Positions 46,230 to 61,760 of a DNA stretch of 64,000 bases are shown piece after piece (the stretch's first letter is position 1; each line of letters begins with the position of its first letter). The translations under genes and the position numbers were made by a program. The DNA is taken from positions 63,501-127,500 of the forward strand of contig NW_026111758.1 of assembly GCF_024679095.1 (NCBI RefSeq), read 5' to 3'. The notes under the pieces were generated by a model that was not told the DNA's origin, did not search any database, and was given only the letters and a program-made list of their open reading frames with translations. This stretch comes from Eriocheir sinensis (lineage: Eukaryota > Arthropoda > Malacostraca > Decapoda > Varunidae).

Positions 46230-47724
46230 TCGGCTTGGGGCAGGCGCTGGAGCGGTGATCAGACTTGCCGCAGTCCTTGCAGCAAGTCTGGAAGCCCCAG
46301 ACTTCGGCCGGTCGAGGAACGCGTCTTTCGCCCCTCGGACACCGGTCGCGTCTGTGCCCTTCTCACCGCAGCCCCAGCAACGGCCACCAAACTCGGGGCT
46401 CGTCTCCTCGACGCCGCCTTACGCTCGAACTTCGCCTTCCGGCCTCGCACGTCGTTCCGAGGCTTGGCGTAGTCAGCGAGGCGGCTTGACGTCTTGAGAA
46501 ACGCCTCGAACTCCATGGCCTCGCCAAAGCCACCTGCAGGTCACCAGGGTGGGCTTGCTTTACGTAGATCTGCAGCTGGTGGTCCTGCAGAGCATCTACG
46601 AAGGCGTCACGGGCGAGGACGGTCGTCATGTCTTCACCAGCAGCCGGATAAGCCCGCCTCACAAGGGCCTCCACATCTTGCGCCAGTTGTGACAGCGTCT
46701 CGCCCTTCTGCCTCGCCCTCTTCTTCAGCTGAGCCCTGTACACCTCAGCCTGGTGACTGTGCCCAAAGCGGCGCTGCAAGGCTTCCGACAGGCTGGTAAA
46801 GAAGCTTGCTTGGTGGCTGGAAGGTGGCTGAGAATCTCGAGTGCCGGGCCCCACAGCGCCGTTGCCAGCTGCAGCGCCTTTCTTCCTCAGTCCACCCTTG
46901 AGCTGTTGCGAGCATGACGAACTGAGCAACGTAGGCCTCCCAAGCTACCTTGCCGTCATACTCAGCCGGCTTACGCCTGCGGTGGTCGTGAAGGAAACGA
47001 ACGAGCAGGGTAGAAGGCAGGCACTCAGGGCAAGAAAGGAGGCAGGGTAGGGTTTAGTGAGGAGGCGAGGGTGGCGGGCTGTTTGGCAACAGTGGCGGGG
47101 CTGCCGCTCGCGCCCCGCAGCCCACGCCAGCCGCTGAACCCCGACCGTGACCCCGGCCGGACACGCCAGGCCCGGAGGCTCAGAGAATGCACTGCGTGGC
47201 CTCAGCGAGGCTTGACACTGCCCCAATCACACAAAGGCTCACTCTGCACTTCCTCTGGGGCAGCACACGGCAGCCTGCCTCGCCTCAAACCTTACCTCCT
47301 GCACCTCACCTCTCAGTGCCTCTAGGCCCCTCTGTAGCTCAACGGACCTCCTCGCAGGCCTGATCGGTATACTGCCGTGCCTCCTGCCGCACAGAAGCCA
47401 AACTTGCTTGTAGTGCCTCCTCAAGCCTGCTGGCCTGTGCCTCAGGCGCTCGGCCTGCTCACGAGCCTGCTCCTCAAGCCTGCTGGCCTGTGCCTCAGGC
47501 GCTCGGCCTGCTCACGGGCCTGCTCCTCAAGCCTGCTGGCCTGTGCCTCAGGCGCTCGGCCTGCTGTGCCTGCTTTTGACCTTGAAGCGTTATTTCTTGC
47601 CTCAAGCCAGCCAACATTGAGGCAATTAACTCCAGCTGGCCAGGCTTAGCGTCTTCATCAGCCTCAAGGTCACCACTACCCCACCACTCGCTCCGCCAGC
47701 CGCACCGTGCTCGCCGAGGTCCAT
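46230..47724 (-). pseudogene. Gypsy Gag region
   Basis: A start ATG is at 47724-47722 but its frame closes soon; the coiled-coil portion ELIASMLAGLRQEITLQGQK is in another frame near 47620. The Gag core reads LQRRFGHSHQAEVYRAQLKK and FVDALQDHQLQIYVKQAHPG (46780-46540). Zinc-knuckle remnants follow near 46350-46250 in broken frames. Confidence 0.7.
47417..47572 (-). repeat. 53-bp tandem repeat in gag, three copies
   Basis: Units start at 47417, 47470 and 47523 (ctcctcaagcctgctggcct...). 53 is not a multiple of three, so each extra unit shifts the frame of the Gln/Glu/Arg-rich coiled coil. Confidence 0.85.
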
Positions 47725-47774
47725 TGTGCCCAGGCGTCACTCTTTGTCTGCCCGTCCACTCACAGCACAATTTC

Positions 47775-47792
47775 CACCCCGCCCTGACACCA
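47775..47792 (-). promoter_or_regulatory. Primer-binding site of second Gypsy element
   Basis: Minus strand TGGTGTCAGGGCGG starts one base after the 5' LTR end (47794). Confidence 0.65.
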
Positions 47793-47793
47793 C

Positions 47794-48232
47794 TGTTATA
47801 CTCCACTTGTCTACCCCTCACACAGGCAGACAGGTGCTCTCCCAATTTAAACTGGGCTCGCTATGGAAAACACAGTGCTCCCACGAGGCGGACAGCAGAC
47901 ACAAAGACACTCCGGCGGACACACTCCACACACCCACAGAGCACACAGCGAGGCACAATTAAATACAGGGCGGACTTTCTTGGGGTTTACTAAGCAATAG
48001 CACGTTGTACAATCCTTATAGTCCAAGGGGGAGGCAGTCAAGGCACAAATCACAGGCGATTAAGTCCTAAGGCACAGAGCACAGGCGAGCGCGTCCTTTG
48101 TCTTCTCTCCGTCTCCACTCTTCCTCGCCGCATGGCGTCCCTCTCCAGCCCGCCCCCTCACCGGGGCCGCAGGAACCCTCATTACGTCACGTGGCGCCAA
48201 TTACAATTTAAACTAAGCTAAGCCTTGTAACA
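47794..48232 (-). repeat. 5' LTR of second Gypsy element
   Basis: Minus strand begins TGTTACAAGGCTTAGC and ends GTATAACA, 439 bp. Confidence 0.75.
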
Positions 48233-48235
48233 ATA

Positions 48236-48711
<476 letters not shown>

Positions 48712-51565
48712 TATAACCAGGCAGCTTAGAAGTAATTCTAGAGGAGTAACAGAGGACGGGCTAAGAATCTTCTATACTAACAGCAGGAGCCTCAGAAACA
48801 AGATAGACTTACTAAGGGGTGAAGCTTGTTCAGAAAATTTTGACATAATAGCTATCACTGAGACATGGATAGACTTTGCTAATAGAAATTTTAGGTCAGA
48901 ATTTGAAATAACGGGTTATCAGATGTTTCACAAAGACAGAAGGGGCAGAAAGGGAGGTGGAGTTGCGCTATATGTTAAAGACTCACTTAAATGTTTAGTT
49001 AACAACTCAGTCAAAACTAACATGGATTCAGAATCAGTTTGGGTGGACGTTTACAAAGGGAAAGAAAAACTAACTCTAGGAGTTATATACAGGCCACCCA
49101 ACCTTAACAGGCAGGACACGAGTATATTACTACAGGAGATTGGCAGGGCGAGTATGAGTAGAAATGTCTGCGTAATGGGGACTTTAATTATAGGAATATA
49201 GACTGGGAAGATCTAGTGGGTGACCTGGAAGCCGAGGACTTTCTTGAAGTTATACAAGATAATTTCCTTAAGCAGGTAGTTACTGAGCCTACCAGAGGAG
49301 ATAACATATTAGACTTAGTCCTAACCAATAATGGGAACTTGCTACGTGAGTTGGAGGTGGGCGGAGAGTTAGGAAATAGTGATCACAGAACGGTTCGTTT
49401 TAGGTTAGACTGGGCGGTAACCCGTGATCCAAACCCAGTGTTAGTGCCAGATTTTAGAAGAGCAAACTACGAGGGCTTCGAAGATATCTTGAAGGGGTAA
49501 ACTGGGATAATTTAGGATTCATGAGGGCCAGAACTGCGGATTGAGAGCCAGGAGAACCAGGTAGAAATGTCTTACAATAATTTAGTTAGAGTAATAGTAG
49601 AGGGGCAAGAACAGCATATACCACAGCGAACACTTAGAAAAGAAAACAATGATCCTAAGTGGATGACTCGTGGACTAAAACATGAGATTGGGTTAAAGAA
49701 GGGAATTTATCAGAAAATAAAGAATGGGGAAACACATCTCAGGGGCCGGTACGTCGAACTATCTAGATTAGTTAAGAAAACACCAGGATAGCAAAAAAGA
49801 ACTATGAGATCAAAGTAGCAAATGAGGCGAAAAGTAATCCTAAGGGCTTCTTTCAGATGTATAGAACAAAAACACGGGAGAAAATTGGACCGCTGAAATC
49901 AAACACAGGGGAGCTAGTAGAAAATTACGAAAATATGAGCACATTGTTGAACGACTACTTCCTTTCAGTATTCACACAGGAGGATCGAACGACTATACCG
50001 GAAAGAGTTCAGGTGTACGAGGGCGGGGATGGCGATAAATTGAGGGATATAATCATTACCAGGCAAGTAGTTCAGGATGAGATAGATAAGCTTAAGAAGA
50101 ACAAGTCGCCAGGTCCTGACGGGATATTTCCGAGGGTATTAAAGGAGCTAGGTGATATAATCAGTGACCCACTAACCGACATCTTTAAGATGTCGGTAAA
50201 TACTGGCTATGTGCCGAGCCTATGGAAAGTAGCTAATGTGACGCCGATTTTTAAAAAGGGGGACAGGTCAGTTGCTTCAAACTATCGCCCAATTAGCTTA
50301 ACATCGGTTATAGGGAAGATGCTGGAGTCCATAATAGCCAGGAACATTCGGGAGCATTTAGAGAAACATAGCTTAATTCACGACTCGCAGCATGGGTTCA
50401 CAAAAGGTAGGTCATGCCTCACCAATCTCTTGTCTTTCTACAATAAAGTATTTGAGGCGGTTGACAGAGATGAAAATTATGATGTAATCTATCTTGATTT
50501 TAGTAAAGCGTTTGACAAAGTTCCTCACCAACGACTGTTGCTTAAATTACAGGCTCACGGAGTAGAGGGTAAAGTTTTGAACTGGGTCAAGGCGTGGCTT
50601 AGCAATAGGAAGCAAAGAGTGCAAATCAATGGTAAAAGATCTGACTGGGGATGTGTTACGAGTGGGGTCCCACAAGGTTCGGTATTAGGTCCACTTTTGT
50701 TTATTATTTATATCAATGACTTAGACACAGGAATTAGTAGTGATGTTAGTAAATTTGCAGATGATACCAAGATCGGTAGAGTAATTGAGTCGGATCAGGA
50801 CGCTAGTATTCTCCAAGCTGATCTCAACAGATTATATGACTGGGCGGATAAATGGCAGATGGAGTTCAATGTAGGGAAGTGCAGTATTCTGAGTGTAGGT
50901 AGGAACAACCCCTCACATAACTATTGCTTAAATGACACTCTCATAAGCAGGTCGGGGTGCGAGCGAGATTAACGAGTGTTAGTGAGCTCTGATCTCCGTC
51001 CAAGAGCACAATGCATTCAAGCTAGAAATCGAGCAAATAGGGTACTGGGATTTATTTCAAGGAGCGTAAGCAACAGAAGCGCCGAAGTCTTCCTCAAACT
51101 ATATTTAGCATTAGTTAGACCTCATCTTGACTCTGCGACTTAGTTCTGGTCACCTTACTATAGAATGGATATCAAAATATTAGAATCGGTGCAGAGGAGG
51201 ATGACTAAGATGATTCAGGGGTTGAGAAATCTGCCATACGAGGAAAGACTCAAACAGTTAAACTTGCACTCTCGAGAAAGGCGAAGGGTGCGTGGAGACA
51301 TGATCGAGGTTTATAAATGGATGAAGGGCTTTAATAAGGGAGACATTCATAAGGTTTGTTGGTAAGAGAACCGGGTAGGACACGTGGTAATGCGTTTAAA
51401 CTGGATAAATTCAGATTTAACAGGGATATAGGCAAAAATTGGTTTACTAACAGGGTTGTGGATGAGTGGAATAGGCTTAGCAGTCGTGTGGTGAGTGCCA
51501 ATATAATTGTCACATTCAAAAATAGATTAGGTAAATTCATTGACAGCGATACTAGGTGGGGTTAG

Positions 51566-51969
<404 letters not shown>

Positions 51970-52007
51970 GACATGTTTCTATAAATAGACATTAATTCAA
52001 ATATTTA

Positions 52008-52010
<3 letters not shown>

Positions 52011-52064
<54 letters not shown>
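52011..52064. repeat. (CT)n microsatellite
   Basis: 27 CT dinucleotides. Confidence 0.95.
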
Positions 52065-52067
<3 letters not shown>

Positions 52068-52435
52068 AATCTTTATTGAACCAGCAATAAAAGTATTCCC
52101 TCAATTAAGTAAGACCTTCCTTAAAATAAGTAATAATAGTATTTTGACTGGTTATGACAGACAATGTTATTCAAGTAGAAAGGAATACCATAAGGCGAAG
52201 CATAGGAATAATGTAGAAAGAAGTTCGAGTAGCTATATGGACATGATATCAAGGAGTAAGAAATACAACCAATAACTTACAAGGCTTAAAGTAAAGGAAA
52301 AACGTAATTTTATCGCAAAGTAGAGAAATGTTAAAACTAAGGATTCTAGATTACATTGGCAGATATTACGGGGAATACAGTACAAGTCTGAGGTACCAAT
52401 CTTGATTACAAAATTTATGAATCGTTTTTAGAGAT
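52065..52435. other. No feature recognised
   Basis: AT-rich flank before the LINE fragment; no supported feature. Confidence 0.4.
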
Positions 52436-53398
52436 TAGTGAAAGACGGTAATATTGAACAATGTCTGGATGCTGCGGGCATTGATATTGACGACGACAGT
52501 GAGCTGAATAAAATGGTTACAGAGGAGGAAGTTAACAGGTGCATACAGAGGTTAAAGAATAATAAAGCCGCTGAGATTGACAACTTCATTAACGAATATT
52601 TTAAACATACGAAACATACACTGCATGTGTACTGTCTATGTAAACTTTTTAACAAGATTATAGAAGCAGGGAACCTTCCAGAGGACTGGAAAATAACTAT
52701 AGCTATATTGAAATTGATGATAAACGGCTGGATGACACGCTCAGAGTTCTTGTATTAATGTACGGCGGTGACGCTGTGATAGTGTCTGGGAGTGTAGCAG
52801 GTATGTGCACTGCCCTAAGTGCTGTAAACGTATTGTGAAGCTAGATATTCACTGTAACAAGACTAAAATTACCATGTTTTCCAGGGATAAATGTGAAGTA
52901 GGAAACTACAACTTTCAGTTTAAAGGTGAAATGATCGAAATCGTTGAGGAGTATAAATATCTAGGTGTTGTTATGGAATTTAACGGAAGCTTTTAAACGT
53001 GTCAGGAACACCTTTGCCAGCAAGGACGAAGGGCGATGTACAGCTTGATTGGAAAGTGCCGGAAATTTGACCTCCCTGTTGACCTGCAACTGGAATTGTT
53101 TGACGCGATGGTGCTGCCTATTATTACGCATGGTTGTGAGATCTGGGGTTACAGAGTTCTTAGGGATGTAGAAAATGTACATATTACGTTTCTGAAACAC
53201 TTACTTAATGTTCGCAAGACCACATGTAATGCCATGGTATATGGCGGGCTGGGTAAACATCCTGTCACCATTCATGTGAAATGCAGAATGTTAAATTATT
53301 GGTCAAGGATAATTACCGGTAAACAAGAGAAAATGTTATATAATGTATCAGTCTTTTTAAAATGCATAATGAAAATAGTTACAAATCACCATGAATGA
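52436..53398 (+). pseudogene. LINE RT fragment with internal deletion (inverted copy 1)
   Basis: Starts NKMVTEEEVNRCIQRLKNNK (52506) and LFNKIIEAGNLPEDW. At 52686 about 480 bp of RT present in the other copy (57945-58434) are deleted. It resumes just before the catalytic box, which is MYGGDAVIVSG rather than YADD. Then NKTKITMFSRDKCEVGNYNF, YKYLGVVMEFNGSF, a frameshift at 52990, and MYSLIGKCRKFDLPVDLQLE to YWSRIITGKQEKMLYNVSVF at 53398. Confidence 0.8.
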
Positions 53399-53424
53399 AA
53401 TATAAAATCGCTGTTTTATTTTTT

Positions 53425-53800
53425 TTTTTTTTACAACGGAGACAGCTCAAGGGCACACACAAAAAAGGGAAACAATAATAAAAAAAGCCGCTGCTCGCTG
53501 CTCCTAAAAAAGAATCAAAAGAGGTGTCCGAAAGAGAGGTCAATTTCGGGAGGAGAGGTGTCCTGATACACTTCTCTAGAAAGAGTTCAAGTCGTAGGCA
53601 GGAGGAAATACAGATGAAGGAAGATTGTTCCAGAGTTTACCAGCGTGAGGGATGAAGGAGTGAAGATGCTGGCTAACTCTAGCATAAGGGGTTTGGACAG
53701 TATAGGGATGAGCATGAGTAGAAAGTCCTGTGCAGCGGAGCCGCGGGAGGGGGGAGGCATGCAGTTAGCAGGTGGAAAGTCATGTTTGCGGTTGAAATTC
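53425..53800 (-). mobile_element. LINE 3' end (Jockey-like family), minus strand
   Basis: Reverse complement shows the tail coding region, the 3' UTR string ggagcagcgagcagcggctt and a poly(A)-like end at 53425-53435. Its mirror is at 56860-57205. Confidence 0.75.
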
Positions 53801-53857
53801 TTTTTTTTTTTAAATTTCCATATGAACTTGCGCGGCTCGTGCGGAGGTACTGCGCCG

Positions 53858-53888
53858 CACCACCAAGCGTTACTAACGCTTGGTGGTG
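53858..53888. repeat. 31-bp perfect palindrome
   Basis: caccaccaagcgtta (53858-53872), one base, then its exact reverse complement (53874-53888). It is not present in the mirror arm. Confidence 0.9.
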
Positions 53889-54306
53889 CCTTTAATTAAA
53901 TAAGCAGTACCCTACGCGCGGGGGATTTAAACATATACTGTCACTTCTCCACACCAACCAAAAAAGAAGAGAAATGAAAGAAAAAGCCGCGAGTCTGCAG
54001 ATTATCAGCCAGGTGGCTTTGATGCATAAACCTGGCGACAATGAATGAGTTGGGTTACAATGGGTAATCTGTGGTTATTAGTTCCAAATTTCAAAGACTT
54101 ATTCTATACGGCTTTGGTAACCTTATTAAGTACCTTTGAAAAGAGAAACTGTCTTTATAAGTCACGTAAGTACTGCATGATGATTTACTGTTTAAAGTTG
54201 AATACCACTCCAATCCAGTGATCCTTAACATTCCTCTGGAAAGCAAGTTTCAAGCAGTGTGTTGTGAACCTCTTGTTCCAGACAAATCCCCATTCTCAGC
54301 TGAGTT
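53889..54306. other. Arm end and unique flank, no gene
   Basis: 53940-54054 mirrors 56396-56510. The rest is unassigned. Confidence 0.5.
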
Positions 54307-54417
<111 letters not shown>

Positions 54418-54418
54418 T

Positions 54419-55190
54419 CCTTCAGCCGTTCTATCTCTGCGGTGGTGGACGGTCACTGTTCTTCCCCTAAACCTATCAACAGTGTGTTCCACAGGGCTCT
54501 GTCCTATCACCCACTCTCTTCCTGTTATTCATCAATGATCTTTCCATAACAAACTGTCCTATCCACTCATACGCCGACGACTCCACTCTGCATTATTCAA
54601 CTTCTTTCAATAGAAGACCATCACAACAGGAAGTACACGACTCCAGACTGGAGGCTGCAGAACGCTTAACTTCAGACCTTGCTATCATTTCCGCTTCGGG
54701 CAGAAGGAACCTTGTGTCCTTCAATGCCTCAAAAACTCAATTTCTCCAGCTATCAACTCAACACAATCTTCCAAACACCTATCCCCTATTCTTCGACAAC
54801 ACTCAGCTGTCACCATCTTCAACACTAAACATCCTCGGTCTATCCTTAACTCAAAATCTCAACTGGAAACTTCACATCTCCTCTCTCGCTAAATCAGCTT
54901 CCTCGAGGTTGGGCGTTCTGTATCGTCTCCGCCAGTTCTTCTCCCCCGCGCAGTTGCTATCCATATACAGGGGCTTTGTCCACCCTCGTATGGAGTATGC
55001 ATCTCACGTGTGGGGGGGCTCCACTCACACAGCTCTTCTGGACAGAGTGGAGTCTAAGGCTCTTCGTCTCATCAGCTCTCCTCCTCCTACTGATAGTCTT
55101 CTACCTCTTAAATTCCGTCGCGATGTTGCCTCTCTTTCTATCTTCTGTCGATATTTCCACGCTGACTGCTCTTCTGAACTTGCTAAGGGG
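54419..55190 (+). pseudogene. LINE RT C-terminal half (Jockey-like family)
   Basis: Starts at the (AT)n. [19 protein letters not shown] (54490, one frame), then the catalytic box HSYADDSTLHYS, ASGRRNLVSFNASKTQFLQL and [40 protein letters not shown] and [20 protein letters not shown]. It breaks off after CSSELAK at about 55189, where unrelated sequence and then a SINE follow. One small frameshift near 54490 is visible; the RT box is intact. Confidence 0.82.
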
Positions 55191-55261
55191 GAAAGTCATT
55201 TTTATGGTCATGTTCGGAGATTTTGATCTCTGTGGGCGTAATTTTTCGTCTGGATTTAGGG

Positions 55262-55615
55262 GTAGGCGTTGGCTGAACTGGTAGCGTACAGGGCCCACTT
55301 TCACCGCGTGATGGACGACGCGAGCTCGAATCCCCACGTTACCACCTCGGATTTTTCAGTCACCGCCGAGCGGCTTAAAACTACCCACATGCTGTCCTGA
55401 AGACCACCCATCAACCCGGACTCTAGAGGAAGCCGTCCAAGCGAATCAAGAACGAGTTCCGGGGGGCAGCATGAGCCAATGCAAGATGGCGCCACTATAA
55501 ACTCTCGCCTGTGCCAGAACGGGCTGGGCCCACCATCAGGCCCCACCTGGAAGAAGCCATGGGCCGACCATCAGGCCCCACCGGGAAGATGCCTACCGGC
55601 GCAATAGGCAGCAAC

Positions 55616-55648
<33 letters not shown>
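55262..55648 (+). mobile_element. tRNA-derived SINE, near full length
   Basis: A box tggctgaactgg at 55270-55281 and B box agctcgaatcc at 55323-55333, spaced as in RNA polymerase III tRNA promoters. The body contains ctacccacatgctgtcctga, gcagcatgagccaatgc and an internal duplication around gaccatcaggccccacc (55528 and 55565), and ends in a 29-base poly(A) tail. Related fragments: 8985-9152 and 59999-60222. Confidence 0.8.
55270..55333 (+). promoter_or_regulatory. SINE internal Pol III promoter (A and B boxes)
   Basis: See motifs at 55270-55281 and 55323-55333; the B box agctcgaatcc differs at two positions from the usual GGTTCGAATCC. Confidence 0.65.
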
Positions 55649-55649
<1 letters not shown>

Positions 55650-56395
55650 GACAAATGATTTTTTTTACAGTTTAAACCCTAGACTGTGAGGTACCCCTGA
55701 TATAATTTTCATAAAAATTGAAGGAGTTTTTTTTTTTTTTTTGAAAAGTTTTACACATGCTCAAAAAAATCTTATTCACGGAAAATAATCAAAGTAAAGC
55801 AATATCCTTTATATGAGATTTAAATGACACCCAAAGGAACAATACTGCATATTATCATTTGTATATCGCAAATAATAAGTGCACACAACAAAATCAATTC
55901 AAGCGGTAATTTTTTTTCTGTAAAAACTACCGAAAAAAAAATCACAGATCCTACAAACTTCGACATTACCAAATCTCAATATGCAGTTTTGTAGATAATT
56001 ATTTTCTGAGTATTATGCTGAAAAAAAAAAAAACGTCCATATACAGGTCGAGATATATAATTATTCTTTACATTAAAATTTTTATTTTGAGAAAAACGCA
56101 CTTTTATGTTTAGGTGACAATGTATGGTACAGAGATGTTTTCTAGCACAACACAACTATGTCTCGTTCCTTATCTTACTCCTCTGGTAATGTTCAAGAGG
56201 TCAGATTTCCAAGGAAGCTCTTTCAGGTCATCTCAGGTCACTTCTACGGGGAGGGTGTGCTCACAATTGCTTTTCCTCTAAGTAGATTTAGGCACCTGGT
56301 CCCCTTTTGTATCTTATAATACATGTAGGAATGCACAATGTATTCTAAAAGACAAAATATCAATCCCTCAGAGGGGAGGGTATCATTGGGCGCCA
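55649..56395. other. AT-rich DNA, no feature recognised
   Basis: Homopolymer T and A runs, no gene or known repeat. Confidence 0.4.
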
Positions 56396-56859
56396 CCCAA
56401 CTCATTCATTGTCGCCAGGTTTATGCATCAAAGCCACCTGCCTGATAATCTGCAGACTCGCGGCTTTTTCTTTCATATCTCTTTTTTTTTGGTTGGTGTG
56501 GAGAAATCCTGGCTTTATCCATTTGTTTTCTTGTTATTGTTGCCTCAGGAGTTGAAGGGAAGCCTATATAGGCAATGTATCTATTTGCCTCATATCCCAA
56601 GTTGTGCTCAAGTATTATGAGCTGAGTCATAAATCTTACCCTTTTTAGTCCAGCAAACTTTGCTTTATTTTGATGTAGCCGCAGCTTTCCGCTTACCATA
56701 ATTACATATAATTACGAAAAAAATCGGAAAAAGAGGATGCAAATTGAAGATACACAAAGAGCTTGGCAGTGCGCCGCAGTACCTCCGCACGAGCCGCGCA
56801 AGTTCATATGGAAATAAAAAAATAAAAAATAAAAAAATCAACCGCAAAAATGACTTTCC
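56396..56859. other. Mirror arm end and unique insert
   Basis: 56396-56510 mirrors 53940-54054 and 56745-56859 mirrors the region before 53850. Between them about 235 bp are unique to this arm. No gene. Confidence 0.55.
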
Positions 56860-57205
56860 ATCTGCTAACTGCATGCTTTCCCCCTCCCGCGGCCCCGCTG
56901 CACAGGACTTTCTACTCATGCTCATCCCTATAGTGTCCAAACCCCTTATGCAAGAGTTAACCAGCATCTTCACTCTTTCATCCCTCACGCTGGTAAACTC
57001 TGGAACAATCTTCCTTCATCTGTATTTCCTCCTGCCTACGACTTGAATTCTTTCAAGAGAAGTGTATCAGGACACCTCTCCTCCCGAAATTGACCTCTCT
57101 TTCGGACACCTCTTTTGATTCTTTTTTAGGAGCAGCGAGCAGCGGGCTTTTTTTTTTTATTATTGTTTTCCTTTTTTGTGTGTGCCCTTGAGCTGTCTCC
57201 GTTGT
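56860..57205 (+). mobile_element. LINE 3' end (Jockey-like family)
   Basis: Plus-strand mirror of 53425-53800, with [20 protein letters not shown] in a shifted frame, 3' UTR and A tail at about 57205. Confidence 0.75.
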
Positions 57206-57234
57206 AAAAAAAAAAAAAACAGCGATTTTATATT

Positions 57235-59970
<2,736 letters not shown>

Positions 59971-59998
59971 TGAGCTATAGAGCGGGGGGTCTATTTCA

Positions 59999-60679
<681 letters not shown>

Positions 60680-61520
60680 GGTGAACTAAACAGATTGTAT
60701 GACTGGGCGGACAAATGGCAGATGGAGTTCAATGTAGGGAAGTGCAGTATTCTGAGTGTAGGTAGGAACAACCCCTCACATAACTATTCCTTAAATGACA
60801 CTCCCATAAGTAGGTCTGGGTGCGAGAGGGATTTAGAGATCTTAGTGAGCTCTGATTTCCGTCCAAGGGCACAATGCATTCAAGCTAGAAATCGAGCAAA
60901 TAGGGTACTGGGATTTATTTCAAGGAGCGTAAGAAACAGAAGCGCCAAAGTCTTCCTCAAACTATATTTAGCATTAGTTAGACCTCATCTTGACTATGCG
61001 GTTCAGTTCAGGTCACCTTACTATAAAATGGATATCAAAATGTAAGAATCGGTGCAGAGGAGGATGACTAAGATGATTCAGGGGTTGAGAACTTGCCATG
61101 CGAGGAAAGACTCAAACAGTTAAACTTGCATTCTCTAGAGAGGCGAAGGGTGCGTGGAGACATGATCGAGGTTTATAAATGGATGAAGGGCTTTAATAAG
61201 GGAGACATTCATAAGGTTTTGTTGGTAAGAGAACCGGGTAGGACACGAAGTAATGGTTTTAAACTGGATAAATTCAGATTAAACAGGGTCATAGACAAAA
61301 ATTGGTTTACAAACAGGGTGGTGGATGAGTGGAATAGGCTTAGCAGTCATGTGGTGAGTGCCAATACAATTGTCACATTCAAAAATAGATTAGATAAATT
61401 CATGGACCGCGATATTTGGTGGGGCTAGATACACGGGAGCTTAGGTTCAGGGGAGCTGCCTCGTACAGGCCTACCGGTCTCTTGCAGACTCCTGTGTTCT
61501 TATGTTCTTATGTTCTTATG
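60680..61520 (+). mobile_element. CR1-like LINE 3' end, same family as 48433-51655
   Basis: 5'-truncated at the RT palm end (LNRLYDWADKWQMEFNVGKC). It then matches the longer copy closely: QCIQARNRANRVLGFISRSV, VRPHLDYAVQF, a stop at 61043, a frameshift near 61092, and the C-terminus NRVVDEWNRLSSHVVSANTI ending at 61428. The tail has three gttcttat octamers at about 61495-61520. It lacks the stop at 50970 of the longer copy. Confidence 0.85.
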
Positions 61521-61752
61521 AAAAAAGTAAGGACTTACTTTTGTTGTCTGTCCATGGCTGCAACTTTACAGCACGTCTTCATTCTGTGGCTGCCTACTCC
61601 GGATTGGGAAGGCTGAATTCAACAGGCTACCAGGAACTTGTAGGAGCTATCGTACACTAGACTGTGACACGGAAAAATTTACCTTTCTTCACTTCTTTTA
61701 ATCGTATATGCATATGTAGAAAAATATCACGGTCATGCTAGGCTTTGAAGGG

Positions 61753-61758
61753 TTTATT
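61753..61758 (-). terminator. Poly(A) signal AATAAA just after the stop
   Basis: Minus strand AATAAA lies two bases beyond the TAA at 61763-61761 of the poly(A) polymerase gene. If used, the 3' UTR would be only a few tens of bases. Confidence 0.5.
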
Positions 61759-61760
61759 AA

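Larger units (their letters stand above)
41861..48232 (-). mobile_element. Gypsy-type LTR retrotransposon, full but decayed
   Basis: Minus strand: 5' LTR 48232-47794, primer-binding site, gag, protease, RT, RNase H, integrase, 3' LTR about 42230-41861. Order is canonical. Each domain is split by frameshifts. The 3' LTR lacks about 80 bp near its 3' end relative to the 5' LTR. The right flank begins ATAT and both flanks are (AT)n. Protein similarity to the element at 35675-40072 is high, so it serves as the reference for what that one has lost. Confidence 0.85.

Noticed and set aside
53858..53905. Helitron 3' end (hairpin near the terminus)
   Set aside because: No CTRR follows the hairpin at the expected distance and no Rep/helicase frame exists.
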